A stretch of 18,256 nucleotides of DNA from Dyella_B sp035690825 (GCF_051954575.1 NZ_JBQCHP010000089.1:1-18256), one strand, 5' to 3'. Counted from the stretch's first letter, positions 1 to 7,597 are shown. Numbers and translations are program-made. The notes: generated by a model from the letters alone, not told the origin.

Positions 1-152
1 TCCTCTTCGGGCAGTCGTTGCCACGCCGATGCAGGGATATCCGGCACCGGCCAACCGAACGGGCTGATGCCGGTGGAGAGATCCAGCCAGTGCTCCATCG
101 CAATACCGTATTCATGCGCTGCACGCCGCAGGCGACCACCATGCTCAAGCAT
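1..152 (-). CDS. cobC: Threonine-phosphate decarboxylase CobC, N-terminal part (runs off left edge)
   Basis: Only the first 50 codons lie in the window. The protein begins MLEHGGRLRRAAHEYGIAME and continues with WLDLSTGISPFGWPVP. This is the typical opening of CobC/CobD-type L-threonine-O-3-phosphate decarboxylases, PLP enzymes of the aminotransferase fold that make (R)-1-amino-2-propanol phosphate for the nucleotide-loop arm of cobalamin. The PLP lysine and the rest of the fold are outside the window. The ATG at 152-150 was chosen because the MLEHGG start is characteristic of the family and because it overlaps the cobD stop by 8 bases, the pattern of tight overlaps seen throughout this operon. 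The product acts with CobD just upstream, which joins the aminopropanol phosphate to adenosylcobyric acid. The call is fairly secure from the N-terminus and context, but rests on a fragment. Confidence 0.83.
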   Translation of the reverse strand, partial: MLEHGGRLRRAAHEYGIAMEHWLDLSTGISPFGWPVPDIPASAWQRLPEE

Positions 153-1065
153 GCGCGCCTCCCTGCATCGCCAAACCCAACAGCAAAGCCACCGCGATCC
201 AGATGACAACGCCGCGCTGCAACAGCTTCAATGCCCGATCGATGGCGCTGGCATCCGGCGGATCGCCGTCGCCCAGTTCAGGCCGTACCTCCCACACGCC
301 GTGATAAGGCGCCGCACCGCCAAGCTTCACACGCAATGCGCCGGCACCGGCCGCCATTACTGGACCTGCGTTGGGGCTGTCCCATTGCGGCGCCTGCGCG
401 TGCCAGCAGCGCACCGCGCCTTCGAAATGACCACACAAGGCATAGGTGAACGCAGTGAGGCGCGCGGGCAGAAAATTCAGCACATCGTCGATGCGCGCCG
501 CAGCCCAGCCGAAGCGTTCGTAGCGTGGTGTGCGATACCCCCACATGGCGTCCAGCGTATTGGCCAGGCGATACAGCACCGCGCCGGGCGCGCCCAGTAC
601 GGCAAACCAGAACAAGGCGCCAAAGACGGCATCGTTGCCGTTTTCCAATACCGATTCGGTGGCCGCAGCGGCAACCTGCTGTGCGTTCAACGCAGCGGTA
701 TCGCGGCTGACCATGCGCCCGACCGCTGTGCGTGCACCATCGAGATCACTGTTCCGCAAGGCCTTGGCGACAGGCCGCGCATGTTCGCCAAGGCTGCGCA
801 AACCGATCGCGGCATACAACACGATGACGGCCACGCACCAGGACAGCCACGCCGGCAAGCACAGCTGCACAAGCTGGACCAGCACCATGCAAGGCAGCAC
901 GGCAAGCATCCATGCCAGTACACCTCGCCCACGCTGGTCTGCATGCATGCGCTGCTCGACCCAATGCGCCACGCGGCCGAATGCAACCAATGGATGCGCG
1001 CGCCGAGGCTCGCCGAACAAGCGGTCGAGCAGCAGCGCAGCGAGCATGGCCAGCGCAGTACTCAT
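145..1065 (-). CDS. cobD: Adenosylcobinamide-phosphate synthase CobD/CbiB, membrane protein
   Basis: A 306-residue integral membrane protein of the CobD/CbiB family, which couples adenosylcobyric acid with aminopropanol (phosphate) to give adenosylcobinamide (phosphate). The N-terminus (MSTALAMLAALLLDRLFGEP) carries the family's LD-R-x-G-x-P signature inside the first membrane segment. Further hydrophobic helices follow, then the conserved stretch around ENGNDAVFGALFWF, the RYERFGWAAARIDDVLN loop, and near the C-terminus the NAGPVMAAGAGALRVKLGG signature. The frame stays open to 1395, but that upstream part overlaps cobB and does not look like protein. The ATG at 1065-1063 overlaps the cobB stop as ATGA and gives the family's usual length. 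Translation is therefore probably coupled to cobB. Only the naming is ambiguous: cobD in Pseudomonas denitrificans nomenclature, cbiB in Salmonella. Confidence 0.95.
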   Translation of the reverse strand: MSTALAMLAALLLDRLFGEPRRAHPLVAFGRVAHWVEQRMHADQRGRGVLAWMLAVLPCMVLVQLVQLCLPAWLSWCVAVIVLYAAIGLRSLGEHARPVAKALRNSDLDGARTAVGRMVSRDTAALNAQQVAAAATESVLENGNDAVFGALFWFAVLGAPGAVLYRLANTLDAMWGYRTPRYERFGWAAARIDDVLNFLPARLTAFTYALCGHFEGAVRCWHAQAPQWDSPNAGPVMAAGAGALRVKLGGAAPYHGVWEVRPELGDGDPPDASAIDRALKLLQRGVVIWIAVALLLGLAMQGGAHA

Positions 1066-2354
1066 GGCAGAAACAACTGCAACGCCGCGCGCGGATTCGA
1101 CGCAAAGTAGAAATGGATGAAGCTCGCGGTCATGCGTCGAACGCGATAGACCGCTTCCTTGCACGGCCCCTGATTCGGATTGAACGCGTGCGCAAGCGGC
1201 TGCGCATCGATGCATGCCTGCGCATGGTGGAACGTATGTCCACGCAGTTCGCCTTCCGGCAAGCTCGCGCCCTGCAAACCCAACGCGACAAGGCGGGACT
1301 GCATCGCCGCGTGTCCCGGAAGCAGGCCGGCCATTTTTGCTGCATGCCCTTCGCGGTCTGCCAGCGAATCGAGCGCAAACAGCAGGCCGCCGCATTCGGC
1401 CAGCATCGGTTTGCCGGCATCTCGATGCGCACGCAATGCCGCGTGGAGATCATGCCGCTGCGCCAAAGCCGGCAGATGCAACTCCGGATAACCGCCCGGC
1501 AACCACACCGCATCGCAGTCGGGCAGTGCATCGCCGGCCAGCGGCGAAAAGAAACGCAATTCGGCACCCGCTTCGCGCAGCAGCTCCAGGTTCGCCGGAT
1601 AGAGAAAGCAGAACGCATCGTCACGCGCGATCGCGATGCGCCGGCCTCGCAGAAGGGAGGGAACGGCGTCGGAAGCCGGCGCCTCGAACGCCACCGGTGG
1701 CGGCAAGTCGACGGCTGCGTGCTGCGACCAGGCCTGCGCCAGCGCATCGAGCCGCGCATCGAGATCATGCAATTCGTCCGCGGAAACCAGGCCGAGATGC
1801 CGCTCCGGCAAGGCCAGACGATCCTCACGCGGCAAGGCGCCCAGCCAATGCAGCGAGGCGGGCAGGCTGTCCTTCAGCAATTGCGCGTGATACGCGCTGC
1901 CGATGCGGTTGGCCGCCACGCCGTACATCGACAAGCCTTCGCGGTAGGTCGCCAGTCCACAAGCCAATGCGCCGAAGGTTTGCGCCATTGCCGAGCCATC
2001 GATCACGGCCAGCACGGGTAGTCCCAGCTTTTGCGCGAGATCGGCGCTGGAAGGCGCGCCATCGAACAGACCCATCACGCCTTCGACCAGAAGCAGATCG
2101 GCATCGCCGGCTGCGTCGTACAGGCGTCTGCACACATCCGCTTCGCCGCACATCCACGAATCGAGTTGATAGACAGCGTGACCGGAGGCGCGCGCGTGCA
2201 CCATCGGATCGAGAAAATCCGGCCCCGTCTTGAATACGCGCACTCGCCTTCCTTGCTGCGTGTGCCAACGCGCCAACGCAGCCGTGACCGAGGTCTTGCC
2301 CTGCCCGGAGGCCGGCGCGGAAACCAGCAAGGCGGGAGCGTGGCGAACGCTCAC
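1062..2354 (-). CDS. cobB: Cobyrinic acid a,c-diamide synthase (CobB/CbiA)
   Basis: A 430-residue ATP- and glutamine-dependent amidotransferase that converts the a- and c-carboxylates of (hydrogeno)cobyrinic acid to amides. The N-terminal dethiobiotin-synthetase-like ATPase has the P-loop SAPASGQGKT at residues 12-21 and the FKTGPDFLDP motif at 41-50, where corrinoid ligases normally have K-x-G-P-D-x-x-D. The C-terminal class-I glutaminase-like domain has WLPGGYPE near 285, the nucleophile Cys321 in LAECGGLL, RGHTFHHA at 371-378 and the His414 region FIHFYFASNP. The start codon is GTG at 2354-2352, overlapping the cobO stop as GTGA, and the P-loop sits at the expected distance from it. Length and domain order are normal for the family. 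It lies between cobO and cobD with 4-base overlaps on both sides, so it is surely co-transcribed with them under the cobalamin riboswitch. Confidence 0.96.
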   Translation of the reverse strand: MSVRHAPALLVSAPASGQGKTSVTAALARWHTQQGRRVRVFKTGPDFLDPMVHARASGHAVYQLDSWMCGEADVCRRLYDAAGDADLLLVEGVMGLFDGAPSSADLAQKLGLPVLAVIDGSAMAQTFGALACGLATYREGLSMYGVAANRIGSAYHAQLLKDSLPASLHWLGALPREDRLALPERHLGLVSADELHDLDARLDALAQAWSQHAAVDLPPPVAFEAPASDAVPSLLRGRRIAIARDDAFCFLYPANLELLREAGAELRFFSPLAGDALPDCDAVWLPGGYPELHLPALAQRHDLHAALRAHRDAGKPMLAECGGLLFALDSLADREGHAAKMAGLLPGHAAMQSRLVALGLQGASLPEGELRGHTFHHAQACIDAQPLAHAFNPNQGPCKEAVYRVRRMTASFIHFYFASNPRAALQLFLP

Positions 2355-2980
2355 AGTTCGATGCCCTTCTGCGCCTTGATGCCGGCATCGAACGCGTGCT
2401 TGATCACACGCATCTCGGTGACGGTATCGGCTACGGCGACCAGTCCATCCGGCGCACCGCGTCCGGTGATCACCACGTGCTGGCGTGGTGGCCGTGCGGC
2501 GACGGCGGCGAGCACCTGTTCGAGCTGCACGTACTGCTTGACCAATGCGATGTTGAGTTCATCCAGCAGCACGAAGTCGTACGCGGGATCGGCCAGCATG
2601 CCTGCCGCGATGCTCCATGCGGCCTGCGCGGCGGCGATGTCGCGCGCCTTGTCCTGCGTCTCCCAGGTAAAGCCCTCGCCCATCACGTGGTAGTCGAGCT
2701 GATCGCCGGCAAAGCGGCGAAAGAAGGCTTCTTCGCCGGTGGAAAACGTGCCCTTGATGAACTGCACCACGCCGCAATGGAAGCCATGCCCCAGCGCACG
2801 CGCCAGCATGCCGAAGCCGGAGGAGCTCTTGCCCTTGCCGTTGCCGGTGTTCACCACCAGCACGCCGCGGTCGATGGTGGCACGCGCGATCTTGCGATCC
2901 ACCAGTTCCTTCTTGCGCTGCATCCGTTCGCGGTGGCGTTGTTCGGGCGTCATGCCGTCGCGTGAGGAAGACGCACTCAT
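2351..2980 (-). CDS. cobO: Cob(I)yrinic acid a,c-diamide adenosyltransferase (CobO/BtuR/CobA type)
   Basis: A 209-residue corrinoid adenosyltransferase of the CobA/CobO/BtuR family, which transfers the 5'-deoxyadenosyl group of ATP to Co(I) corrinoids in the cytoplasm. A basic N-terminal segment (RHRERMQRKKELVDRK) leads into the modified P-loop GNGKGKSS at residues 46-53. VVQFIKGTF follows, then YDFVLLDELNIAL (Walker B-like) and ITGRGAP near the C-terminus, all typical of the family. The ATG at 2980-2978 has no good Shine-Dalgarno. Its A overlaps the stop of a 13-codon leader ORF (ATGA), and that ORF does have a strong Shine-Dalgarno, so translation is probably coupled. The gene is the first large one behind the cobalamin riboswitch and overlaps cobB by 4 bases. 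Confidence 0.95.
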   Translation of the reverse strand: MSASSSRDGMTPEQRHRERMQRKKELVDRKIARATIDRGVLVVNTGNGKGKSSSGFGMLARALGHGFHCGVVQFIKGTFSTGEEAFFRRFAGDQLDYHVMGEGFTWETQDKARDIAAAQAAWSIAAGMLADPAYDFVLLDELNIALVKQYVQLEQVLAAVAARPPRQHVVITGRGAPDGLVAVADTVTEMRVIKHAFDAGIKAQKGIEL

Positions 2981-3018
2981 ACGCGCATGCTCGTGCAGTT
3001 CGGGGGCAAATACACCAT
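2977..3018 (-). CDS. Putative 13-residue leader peptide upstream of cobO
   Basis: The minus strand carries ATG at 3018 followed by MVYLPPNCTSMRV and TGA at 2979-2977. The stop overlaps the cobO start codon as ATGA. A near-ideal Shine-Dalgarno, GAAGGAG at 3034-3028, lies 9 bases before this ATG, whereas cobO itself has none at a usable distance. That arrangement suggests ribosomes load at the small ORF and reach cobO by reinitiation or coupling, so the cobalamin riboswitch would act by controlling access to this one ribosome binding site. In the same frame an upstream ATG at 3057 would give a 26-residue version, but the Shine-Dalgarno then falls inside it. I know no family for the peptide. Its existence is inferred from the start, spacing and overlap only. 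Confidence 0.5.
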   Translation of the reverse strand: MVYLPPNCTSMRV

Positions 3019-3148
3019 GACGTCAAACTCCTTCGCATGCTTCGGCAAGGCATGCATTGCGCAGTGCGGGAGGAAGACGGCAACGGCACCGCTGACGACA
3101 GCGGCTCCGCGACACGGCCCTCCGCCGGTCGGTAAGGTATGGGTCAAG
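2981..3148 (-). promoter_or_regulatory. Leader between cobalamin riboswitch and cobO: candidate expression platform
   Basis: This is the stretch between the end of the riboswitch core and cobO. On the minus strand it contains a hairpin CCGCTG-TCGT-CAGCGG (+ coordinates 3089-3104) with no following U-run. A second potential stem is formed by GCATGC at 3055-3050 and GCATGC at 3040-3035, immediately in front of the Shine-Dalgarno GAAGGAG (3034-3028). The absence of a U-tract argues against an intrinsic terminator and for control of translation initiation, the usual mode for proteobacterial cobalamin riboswitches. I did not find a long perfect anti-Shine-Dalgarno, so the actual switch pairing is unresolved. 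Confidence 0.45.
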
Positions 3149-3345
3149 GCCGGTCTCCGGGCTTGCGAGCGAAGGCCTGGCCTTCCGATCCACGCCTTCC
3201 CATGCATGCAGCACAGTGGCCTGTGTGAATCGCTTTGCGCGCTTACCGTTGCGGGGGCAGCTCCGGCTTAGCCACCTTAGGCGGTGTACCGGATTCCCGT
3301 TTCAACCGCCGGCAACATGCCGGCGATCACCTCGAGCCGATGCAT
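3149..3345 (-). ncRNA. Cobalamin riboswitch (adenosylcobalamin aptamer)
   Basis: Reading the minus strand, the conserved cobalamin-aptamer segments occur in the right order. ACGGGAATCCGGT (about 3301-3289) is followed by GCTGCCCCCGCAACGGTAAG (3261-3242), CCACTGTG (3219-3212) and GGGAAGGCG (3201-3193). The B12 box AAGCCCGGAGACCGGCC closes it at 3165-3149. The variable peripheral hairpin GAAGG/CCTTC lies just before the B12 box. The element sits 168 bases upstream of cobO, the first gene of a cobalamin operon, and is oriented to control it. It is expected to lower expression when cobalamin is abundant. The exact 5' boundary (P1 strand) is approximate. Confidence 0.95.
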
Positions 3346-3349
3346 CTTA
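3344..3349 (-). promoter_or_regulatory. Possible -10 element of the riboswitch/cob operon promoter
   Basis: TAAGAT on the minus strand lies directly upstream of the riboswitch core, so transcription would begin about at the first aptamer nucleotides. The best -35 candidate 17 bases upstream (TAGGCG) is poor. Placement is the main argument. Confidence 0.28.
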
Positions 3350-3565
3350 GAGCGTGCGTTCCGGCTCGCCTAGAGACAGGGTGAGGCGCTGAGGTGGGCA
3401 TCCAGCTTGCGAGCCGCTACACACCGTTTGCATGTGCGGATAACGATGCTTGCCACGAGGCGCCAGGCAAGTGCGAAGTAAGCACGTGTCCGGCATGGAT
3501 ATTTCCATTTGGAATTTACCCTGCCTCATTCGTTTGTTGGAACAGAGGCAGCGCTGTCATTAACT
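3350..3565. other. Divergent intergenic region without recognisable gene
   Basis: This region separates the leftward cob operon from the rightward TonB receptor gene and should hold both promoters. It becomes AT-richer around 3500-3545. TTGTTG at 3534-3539 could be a -35, but no convincing -10 follows at 17 bases. I see no Fur-type box, tRNA or small conserved ORF. Confidence 0.4.
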
Positions 3566-3590
3566 TGACGTGCTGCATAGCAGCACGTCA
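3566..3590. promoter_or_regulatory. Perfect 11-bp inverted repeat (operator or 5'-UTR hairpin) before the TonB receptor gene
   Basis: The arms TGACGTGCTGC (3566-3576) and GCAGCACGTCA (3580-3590) are exact reverse complements separated by ATA. The element ends 23 bases before the receptor start codon and just before its Shine-Dalgarno (AGGGGA, 3597-3602). No T-run follows, so it is not an intrinsic terminator. It could be a dyad operator for a dimeric regulator or an mRNA hairpin next to the ribosome binding site. Confidence 0.6.
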
Positions 3591-3613
3591 TACGCTAGGG
3601 GAAAACATCTGCA

Positions 3614-6079
3614 ATGAATAACAACCGATCCTCCGCCAAAAATCACTACGCTCCCACCCTGCTCACAGCTTCCTTGCTGCTCGCGCTCGCTTCCAGCGTG
3701 GCGGCACAGAACAACCCCTCGCCGTCCAGTAACGCCAAAAACCTGCAAGCCGTGATCGTCACCGGCACACGCGCGCAGAACCGCACCGACAGCACCTCGC
3801 TGTCGCCGATCGACGTGGTGCCGGCCTCCGCGCTGCAAAGCACGGGCAGCAACGAACTTTCCACCGCCTTGGCGCGCTTGATCCCGTCGCTGAATTTTCC
3901 GCGCCCGGCCGCCACCGACACCACCGATTCGCAGCGTCCCGCGATGTTGCGCGGCCTGGCGCCAGATCAGGTGCTGGTGCTGGTCGATGGCAAGCGCTGG
4001 CACACCAGCGCGATGGTGAACGTGGACGGCACGATCGGCCGCGGCTCGGCGCCGGTGGATCTGAACACGATTCCGTTGTCCGCAATCGACCACATCGAAG
4101 TGCTGCGCGACGGCGCGTCGGCGCAATACGGTTCCGATGCGCTCGCTGGCGTCATCAACATCATCTTGAAGCATGGCGCGCAAGGCGGCTCGATCGAACT
4201 GGACGGCGGCCGCTTCCAGCGCGGCGGCGGCAAGCAGTGGCAGGGGTCGGCCAACGTCGGCATTCCGCTCAACGGCGACAAAGGCTGGCTGCGCATCAGC
4301 CTGGACGATGGCCATCAGGATCCGACCAACCATGGCGGCGCGGACGTCCGCTATCCGCAGCTTGGCCGCAAGCAGGTGTTCGGCGATCCAACGGTCAGCC
4401 AGCACAACCTGTTTCTCAACACGCAGTACGACATTGCGAGCAATGTGCAGTTCTACGCGTTCGGCAGCTATCACGGACGCAATGCGATTTCCGATGAGCT
4501 GTATCGCAATCCGTTCGGCTATCCATCATCGGTAAGGGCAGCCCTCACCCGGCTTTATCCCGACGGCTACCAGCCGCTGTTGCAAGCGCGCAGCACCGAC
4601 CAGGCCTTGGTCGCCGGCTTGCGCGGCACCACCAGCGGCGGCTGGCGCTGGGACGTAAGCGCCAACTACGGCGGCAACCGCGTCTCGCTCGACACCATCC
4701 ATACCGCCAACTATGCCTTCCTGCACGACTTCGGCTACACGCCGACGCGCTTCTTCGATGGCGTGGTTTCTTCCGCGCAACAGGTGGCGGATGTCGACGT
4801 GGCGAAGGATTTCAACCCGAGCTGGCTGCCCAATGCGGTGACGCTCGCCTTCGGCGCCGAGTACCGGCGCGATACATACCAGATCAGCGCGGGCGACCCG
4901 AGTTCCTATTACGTCGGAACCTCCGGCACCAGCGGCGGCTCGCAAGGTTTCAGCGGCTACAGCCCGGTGAACACCGGCGCGTGGAGCCGCAGCGACGTGG
5001 CGCAGTACGTGAGCCTGGAAACCAACCTCACTGACAAGCTCGGCACGTCGTTTTCCGTGCGCCATGAGCACTACAACGATTTCGGCAACACCGTTTCCGG
5101 CGCGCTGGCGGCGCGCTACGACTTCACCAGCCGCTTTGCGTTGCGCGGGAGTGTCTCCAGCGGTTTCCGCGCACCCTCGCTAGCCCAGGAAGACTATTCG
5201 CAGATCGGCTCGCTCTATCTCACGCCGAGCAGTGCGGGGCCGGGCGTGGCACCGGGGATCTACCAGACCGGCCTGCTGCCGGTGAGCAACCCGGTGGCGC
5301 AGTTGCTGGGCGCGCAGGCCTTGAAGCCGGAACGCTCGCACAACTACACCGTCGGCGCGGTGTTCAACCCGATCGATCCACTTACGCTGACCTTCGATCT
5401 GTACCAGATCAACATCTACAACCGCGTGGTGCTTTCCAACACGCTGAGCGGCCTCAACCGGCCGGCGGTGGTGGCGTACCTGGCCGCCAACGGCGTCACC
5501 AACGTGGCGTTCAGTTCGGCGCAGTACTTCACCAATGCGGTGGACACGCGCACCCAGGGCGGCGACCTGGTGGCAAGCTTCCGCTCCGACTTCGGCAATG
5601 CGGGCATGCTCGACAGCACGCTGAGCTACAACTACAACCGCACGCAGGTGACGCACATCGCGCCCAACCCGTCGCAGCTCAATGCGTTGGGCCTGCAACT
5701 GCAGCGCGTGACCTATCGCGACGTCAAAGGCTTGCTGGCCAATTCCTCGCCACGCAGCAAGTTGATTCTCAACGAGAACTACACGCTTGGCCATTGGGTG
5801 TTCAACGGCAACCTTACCCGCTACGGCAGCTTTACCGCGTACAGCAACAGCTCGTACCTGTTGAACCAGACCTACAGCCCGCAGTGGGTGCTGGACCTGG
5901 CCGGCAGCTACAACCTGGATGATTGGACCTTTACGCTGGGCGTGGACAACGCCACCAACAGCTATCCGGACAAGACCATCGCCGCGAACAACGTCAACGG
6001 CACCATCCCGTATTCAAATTTTTCCCCCGCGGGCTTCAATGGGCGCTACTATTACACCAAAGTGATCTATCACTGGTGA
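3614..6079 (+). CDS. TonB-dependent outer-membrane receptor, substrate unknown
   Basis: An 821-residue TonB-dependent receptor. Residues 1-31 form a signal peptide ending VAA before Gln32. A TonB-box-like AVIVTGTR occurs at 46-53, typical of xanthomonad and Caulobacter receptors. The plug domain (about 55-180) shows LRGLAPDQVLVLVDGKRWHT, IDHIEVLRDGASAQYGSDAL and GVINIILK. The remainder is a beta-barrel with the LAFGAEYRRD, SSGFRAPS and LKPERSHNYTVG landmarks and an aromatic C-terminus (YYTKVIYHW). Final Trp instead of the commoner Phe is the only mild oddity. A modest Shine-Dalgarno AGGGGA lies 11 bases before the ATG. The gene diverges from a cobalamin operon, but it is much longer than typical BtuB (about 600 residues) and is not behind the riboswitch. 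A corrinoid ligand is therefore only a possibility; iron complexes or other ligands are equally open. Confidence 0.93.
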   Translation: MNNNRSSAKNHYAPTLLTASLLLALASSVAAQNNPSPSSNAKNLQAVIVTGTRAQNRTDSTSLSPIDVVPASALQSTGSNELSTALARLIPSLNFPRPAATDTTDSQRPAMLRGLAPDQVLVLVDGKRWHTSAMVNVDGTIGRGSAPVDLNTIPLSAIDHIEVLRDGASAQYGSDALAGVINIILKHGAQGGSIELDGGRFQRGGGKQWQGSANVGIPLNGDKGWLRISLDDGHQDPTNHGGADVRYPQLGRKQVFGDPTVSQHNLFLNTQYDIASNVQFYAFGSYHGRNAISDELYRNPFGYPSSVRAALTRLYPDGYQPLLQARSTDQALVAGLRGTTSGGWRWDVSANYGGNRVSLDTIHTANYAFLHDFGYTPTRFFDGVVSSAQQVADVDVAKDFNPSWLPNAVTLAFGAEYRRDTYQISAGDPSSYYVGTSGTSGGSQGFSGYSPVNTGAWSRSDVAQYVSLETNLTDKLGTSFSVRHEHYNDFGNTVSGALAARYDFTSRFALRGSVSSGFRAPSLAQEDYSQIGSLYLTPSSAGPGVAPGIYQTGLLPVSNPVAQLLGAQALKPERSHNYTVGAVFNPIDPLTLTFDLYQINIYNRVVLSNTLSGLNRPAVVAYLAANGVTNVAFSSAQYFTNAVDTRTQGGDLVASFRSDFGNAGMLDSTLSYNYNRTQVTHIAPNPSQLNALGLQLQRVTYRDVKGLLANSSPRSKLILNENYTLGHWVFNGNLTRYGSFTAYSNSSYLLNQTYSPQWVLDLAGSYNLDDWTFTLGVDNATNSYPDKTIAANNVNGTIPYSNFSPAGFNGRYYYTKVIYHW

Positions 6080-6122
6080 TCCAACAAGCCCACTGCCAAG
6101 TACTCCATGCGATGCATGCATG

Positions 6123-6155
6123 AAAAATCCCGGCCTAAGAGCCGGGATTTTTTTT
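6123..6155 (+). terminator. Rho-independent terminator of the TonB receptor gene
   Basis: AAAAATCCCGGC (6123-6134) and GCCGGGATTTTT (6141-6152) form a perfect 12-bp stem with a 6-base loop. A run of eight T's ends at 6155. It lies 43 bases after the receptor stop. The A-run on the 5' side would make it usable in both directions. Confidence 0.93.
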
Positions 6156-6562
6156 GCTCGTGTCCATGCCATGCGGACAGCCTTTCGCGCACCCGCGCCT
6201 GCTGTCGCCCGCGCGTCAACCACGCGCGGATGACATCCAGCCGTTTTGAGCCCCTACTTTGCAATGGTCGAGACCGGAGCACGCCAGCTCGTTCAAGCCT
6301 GGAAAACGTTCCATCCTCCGATGTGCTGAAAACAGCTCACCGTGGCGTTTTCGCTTTTTCCCCTTGGCCGGCCCCGCTTTCACTCCGTCTAGACGCAACC
6401 ATCACCCGTCCTTATGGCAGCACTGATTATTCCTATACATGGAACTGATGGGGATTGCTCGCACAGGACGTGCGGATCGTGGCTGCGCTCACCAACCGGT
6501 TCATGCAGCCAAGGGGAATTCGCTTCGAGAAGCCAATGCTCTCTCATTGGCCGGAGGGTGCC
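6156..6562. other. Gene-free region between TonB receptor terminator and PhnD-like gene
   Basis: About 400 bases with open frames on both strands that look like chance frames. A short hairpin, CCGCGCGT / ACGCGCGG with loop CAACC, occupies 6209-6229 and has no T-run. TATACA at 6434-6439 is a possible -10 for the following unit, but a good -35 is lacking. I see no RNA gene or mobile element here. Confidence 0.4.
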
Positions 6563-7537
6563 ATGGATACGTGCGCCACAAAGGACATCCGTCGCGGCCA
6601 TGCGCTGCGCAATGCCACAGCATGTGTAGTGTTCGCTGCGTTTTTCGCCGTCGGCGTGAAGGCGCAGCAAGAGCCCTCTTCCTCAGCCGAGATGGATGAG
6701 GTGACGGTTTCCTTGCCGATGTACGAAGTGTCCGAGGCCATGAAACAGGCCGACGATGTGTTCTGGAGCCATCTGCGCCAGAAGCTGCAAACCGAAGGCG
6801 TCGATACGCCTGCGACTCTGGCCAGAACCGGCGGGGCACTGCTCGATCAGTGGAAAAGCAAGCGTCTTCTGCTTTCGCAGACCTGCGGCTATCCCTATGT
6901 GCACATCCTGATGGACCGCGGCATAAAAATCATCGGCACACCGGTCTACACCACCAACCATGACCTGCCGGCAGGCGAATACCGCAGCGTGATCATCGTG
7001 CGGGCAGGCACCGCTTACCGCAGCCTTGCCGATCTGAAAGGCAAGAAAGCCGGTGTGAACGACACGGGCTCCAACAGCGGCATGAATGCGTTCCGTGCCG
7101 CGGTTGCCGCCAGCTTCCCTGAGCGGGACCTCACGCAGGGCATCTTCGCATCCGTCGTCACCACAGGCGGACACCTGAACAGCGTGCGCATGGTGGGCAG
7201 CGGCCAGATCGACGTGGCCGCCATCGACAGCGTCAGTTATGACCTCATCCGGCGCGATCATCCCGAGCTGGCGGCCAGAACGCGCGTGCTCATGAACACG
7301 CCGCCCGCGCCGGGGCTACCGATGATCACCAGCGCACAGACCGATGATGCGACGGTCGAAAAGATCCGCGCCGCCATCAAGGAACTGATCGCACACCCCG
7401 ACGACGACGCCTTGCGCAAAGCGCTCGCGGAAATGAAACTCGAAGGTTTCGTGGTGATCGATGCCAAGACCTACGCACACCGGATCACCCAACTGGAAGA
7501 TATGGCCCGCGACAAGGGCTATCCCGTGCTGAAGTAG
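6563..7537 (+). CDS. PhnD-like periplasmic substrate-binding protein
   Basis: A 324-residue exported protein resembling the PhnD/phosphonate-type solute-binding fold. After a signal peptide (basic RRGHALRN, hydrophobic core, cleavage likely after VKA at 34) the mature part shows VSLPMYEVSEAMKQADDVFW, LLLSQTCGYPY (103-112), YRSVIIVRAGTAYRSLADLKGK, GVNDTGSNSGMNAFRA (164-179), the DVAAIDSVSYDLIRR segment and TPPAPGLPMITS. These are hallmarks of the PhnD-like family, whose members bind small oxyanions or other ligands for ABC transporters or sensors. The start at 6563 has GGAGG six bases upstream and places the signal peptide at the N-terminus; the frame is open back to 6455 with a TTG, but that extension would bury the signal. 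No permease or ATPase gene is near, so the ligand is unknown. It likely forms an operon with the TPR gene 60 bases downstream. Confidence 0.85.
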   Translation: MDTCATKDIRRGHALRNATACVVFAAFFAVGVKAQQEPSSSAEMDEVTVSLPMYEVSEAMKQADDVFWSHLRQKLQTEGVDTPATLARTGGALLDQWKSKRLLLSQTCGYPYVHILMDRGIKIIGTPVYTTNHDLPAGEYRSVIIVRAGTAYRSLADLKGKKAGVNDTGSNSGMNAFRAAVAASFPERDLTQGIFASVVTTGGHLNSVRMVGSGQIDVAAIDSVSYDLIRRDHPELAARTRVLMNTPPAPGLPMITSAQTDDATVEKIRAAIKELIAHPDDDALRKALAEMKLEGFVVIDAKTYAHRITQLEDMARDKGYPVLK

Positions 7538-7597
7538 TGCGGCAGCAAAGCGACACTCTGTCCGGAAGACTCTGACCACGCTTTTGCGGAGACAGCC

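Noticed and set aside
1066..1395. N-terminal extension of cobD to 1395
   Set aside because: The extension overlaps cobB and translates into Arg/Cys-rich sequence. The family start and the ATGA overlap support 1065.
3089..3104. Hairpin CCGCTG/CAGCGG in the riboswitch leader as an intrinsic terminator
   Set aside because: No U-run follows on the minus strand. A role in the switch is possible but termination is not supported.
3560..4474. 304-codon open frame on the minus strand across the receptor's N-terminal region
   Set aside because: It is antisense to the plug domain of the TonB receptor. The translation is rich in Arg, Ala and Val without recognisable motifs.
6455..6562. TTG start and 36-codon extension of the PhnD-like protein
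   Set aside because: It would put the signal peptide in the interior. The ATG at 6563 has GGAGG at the right distance.
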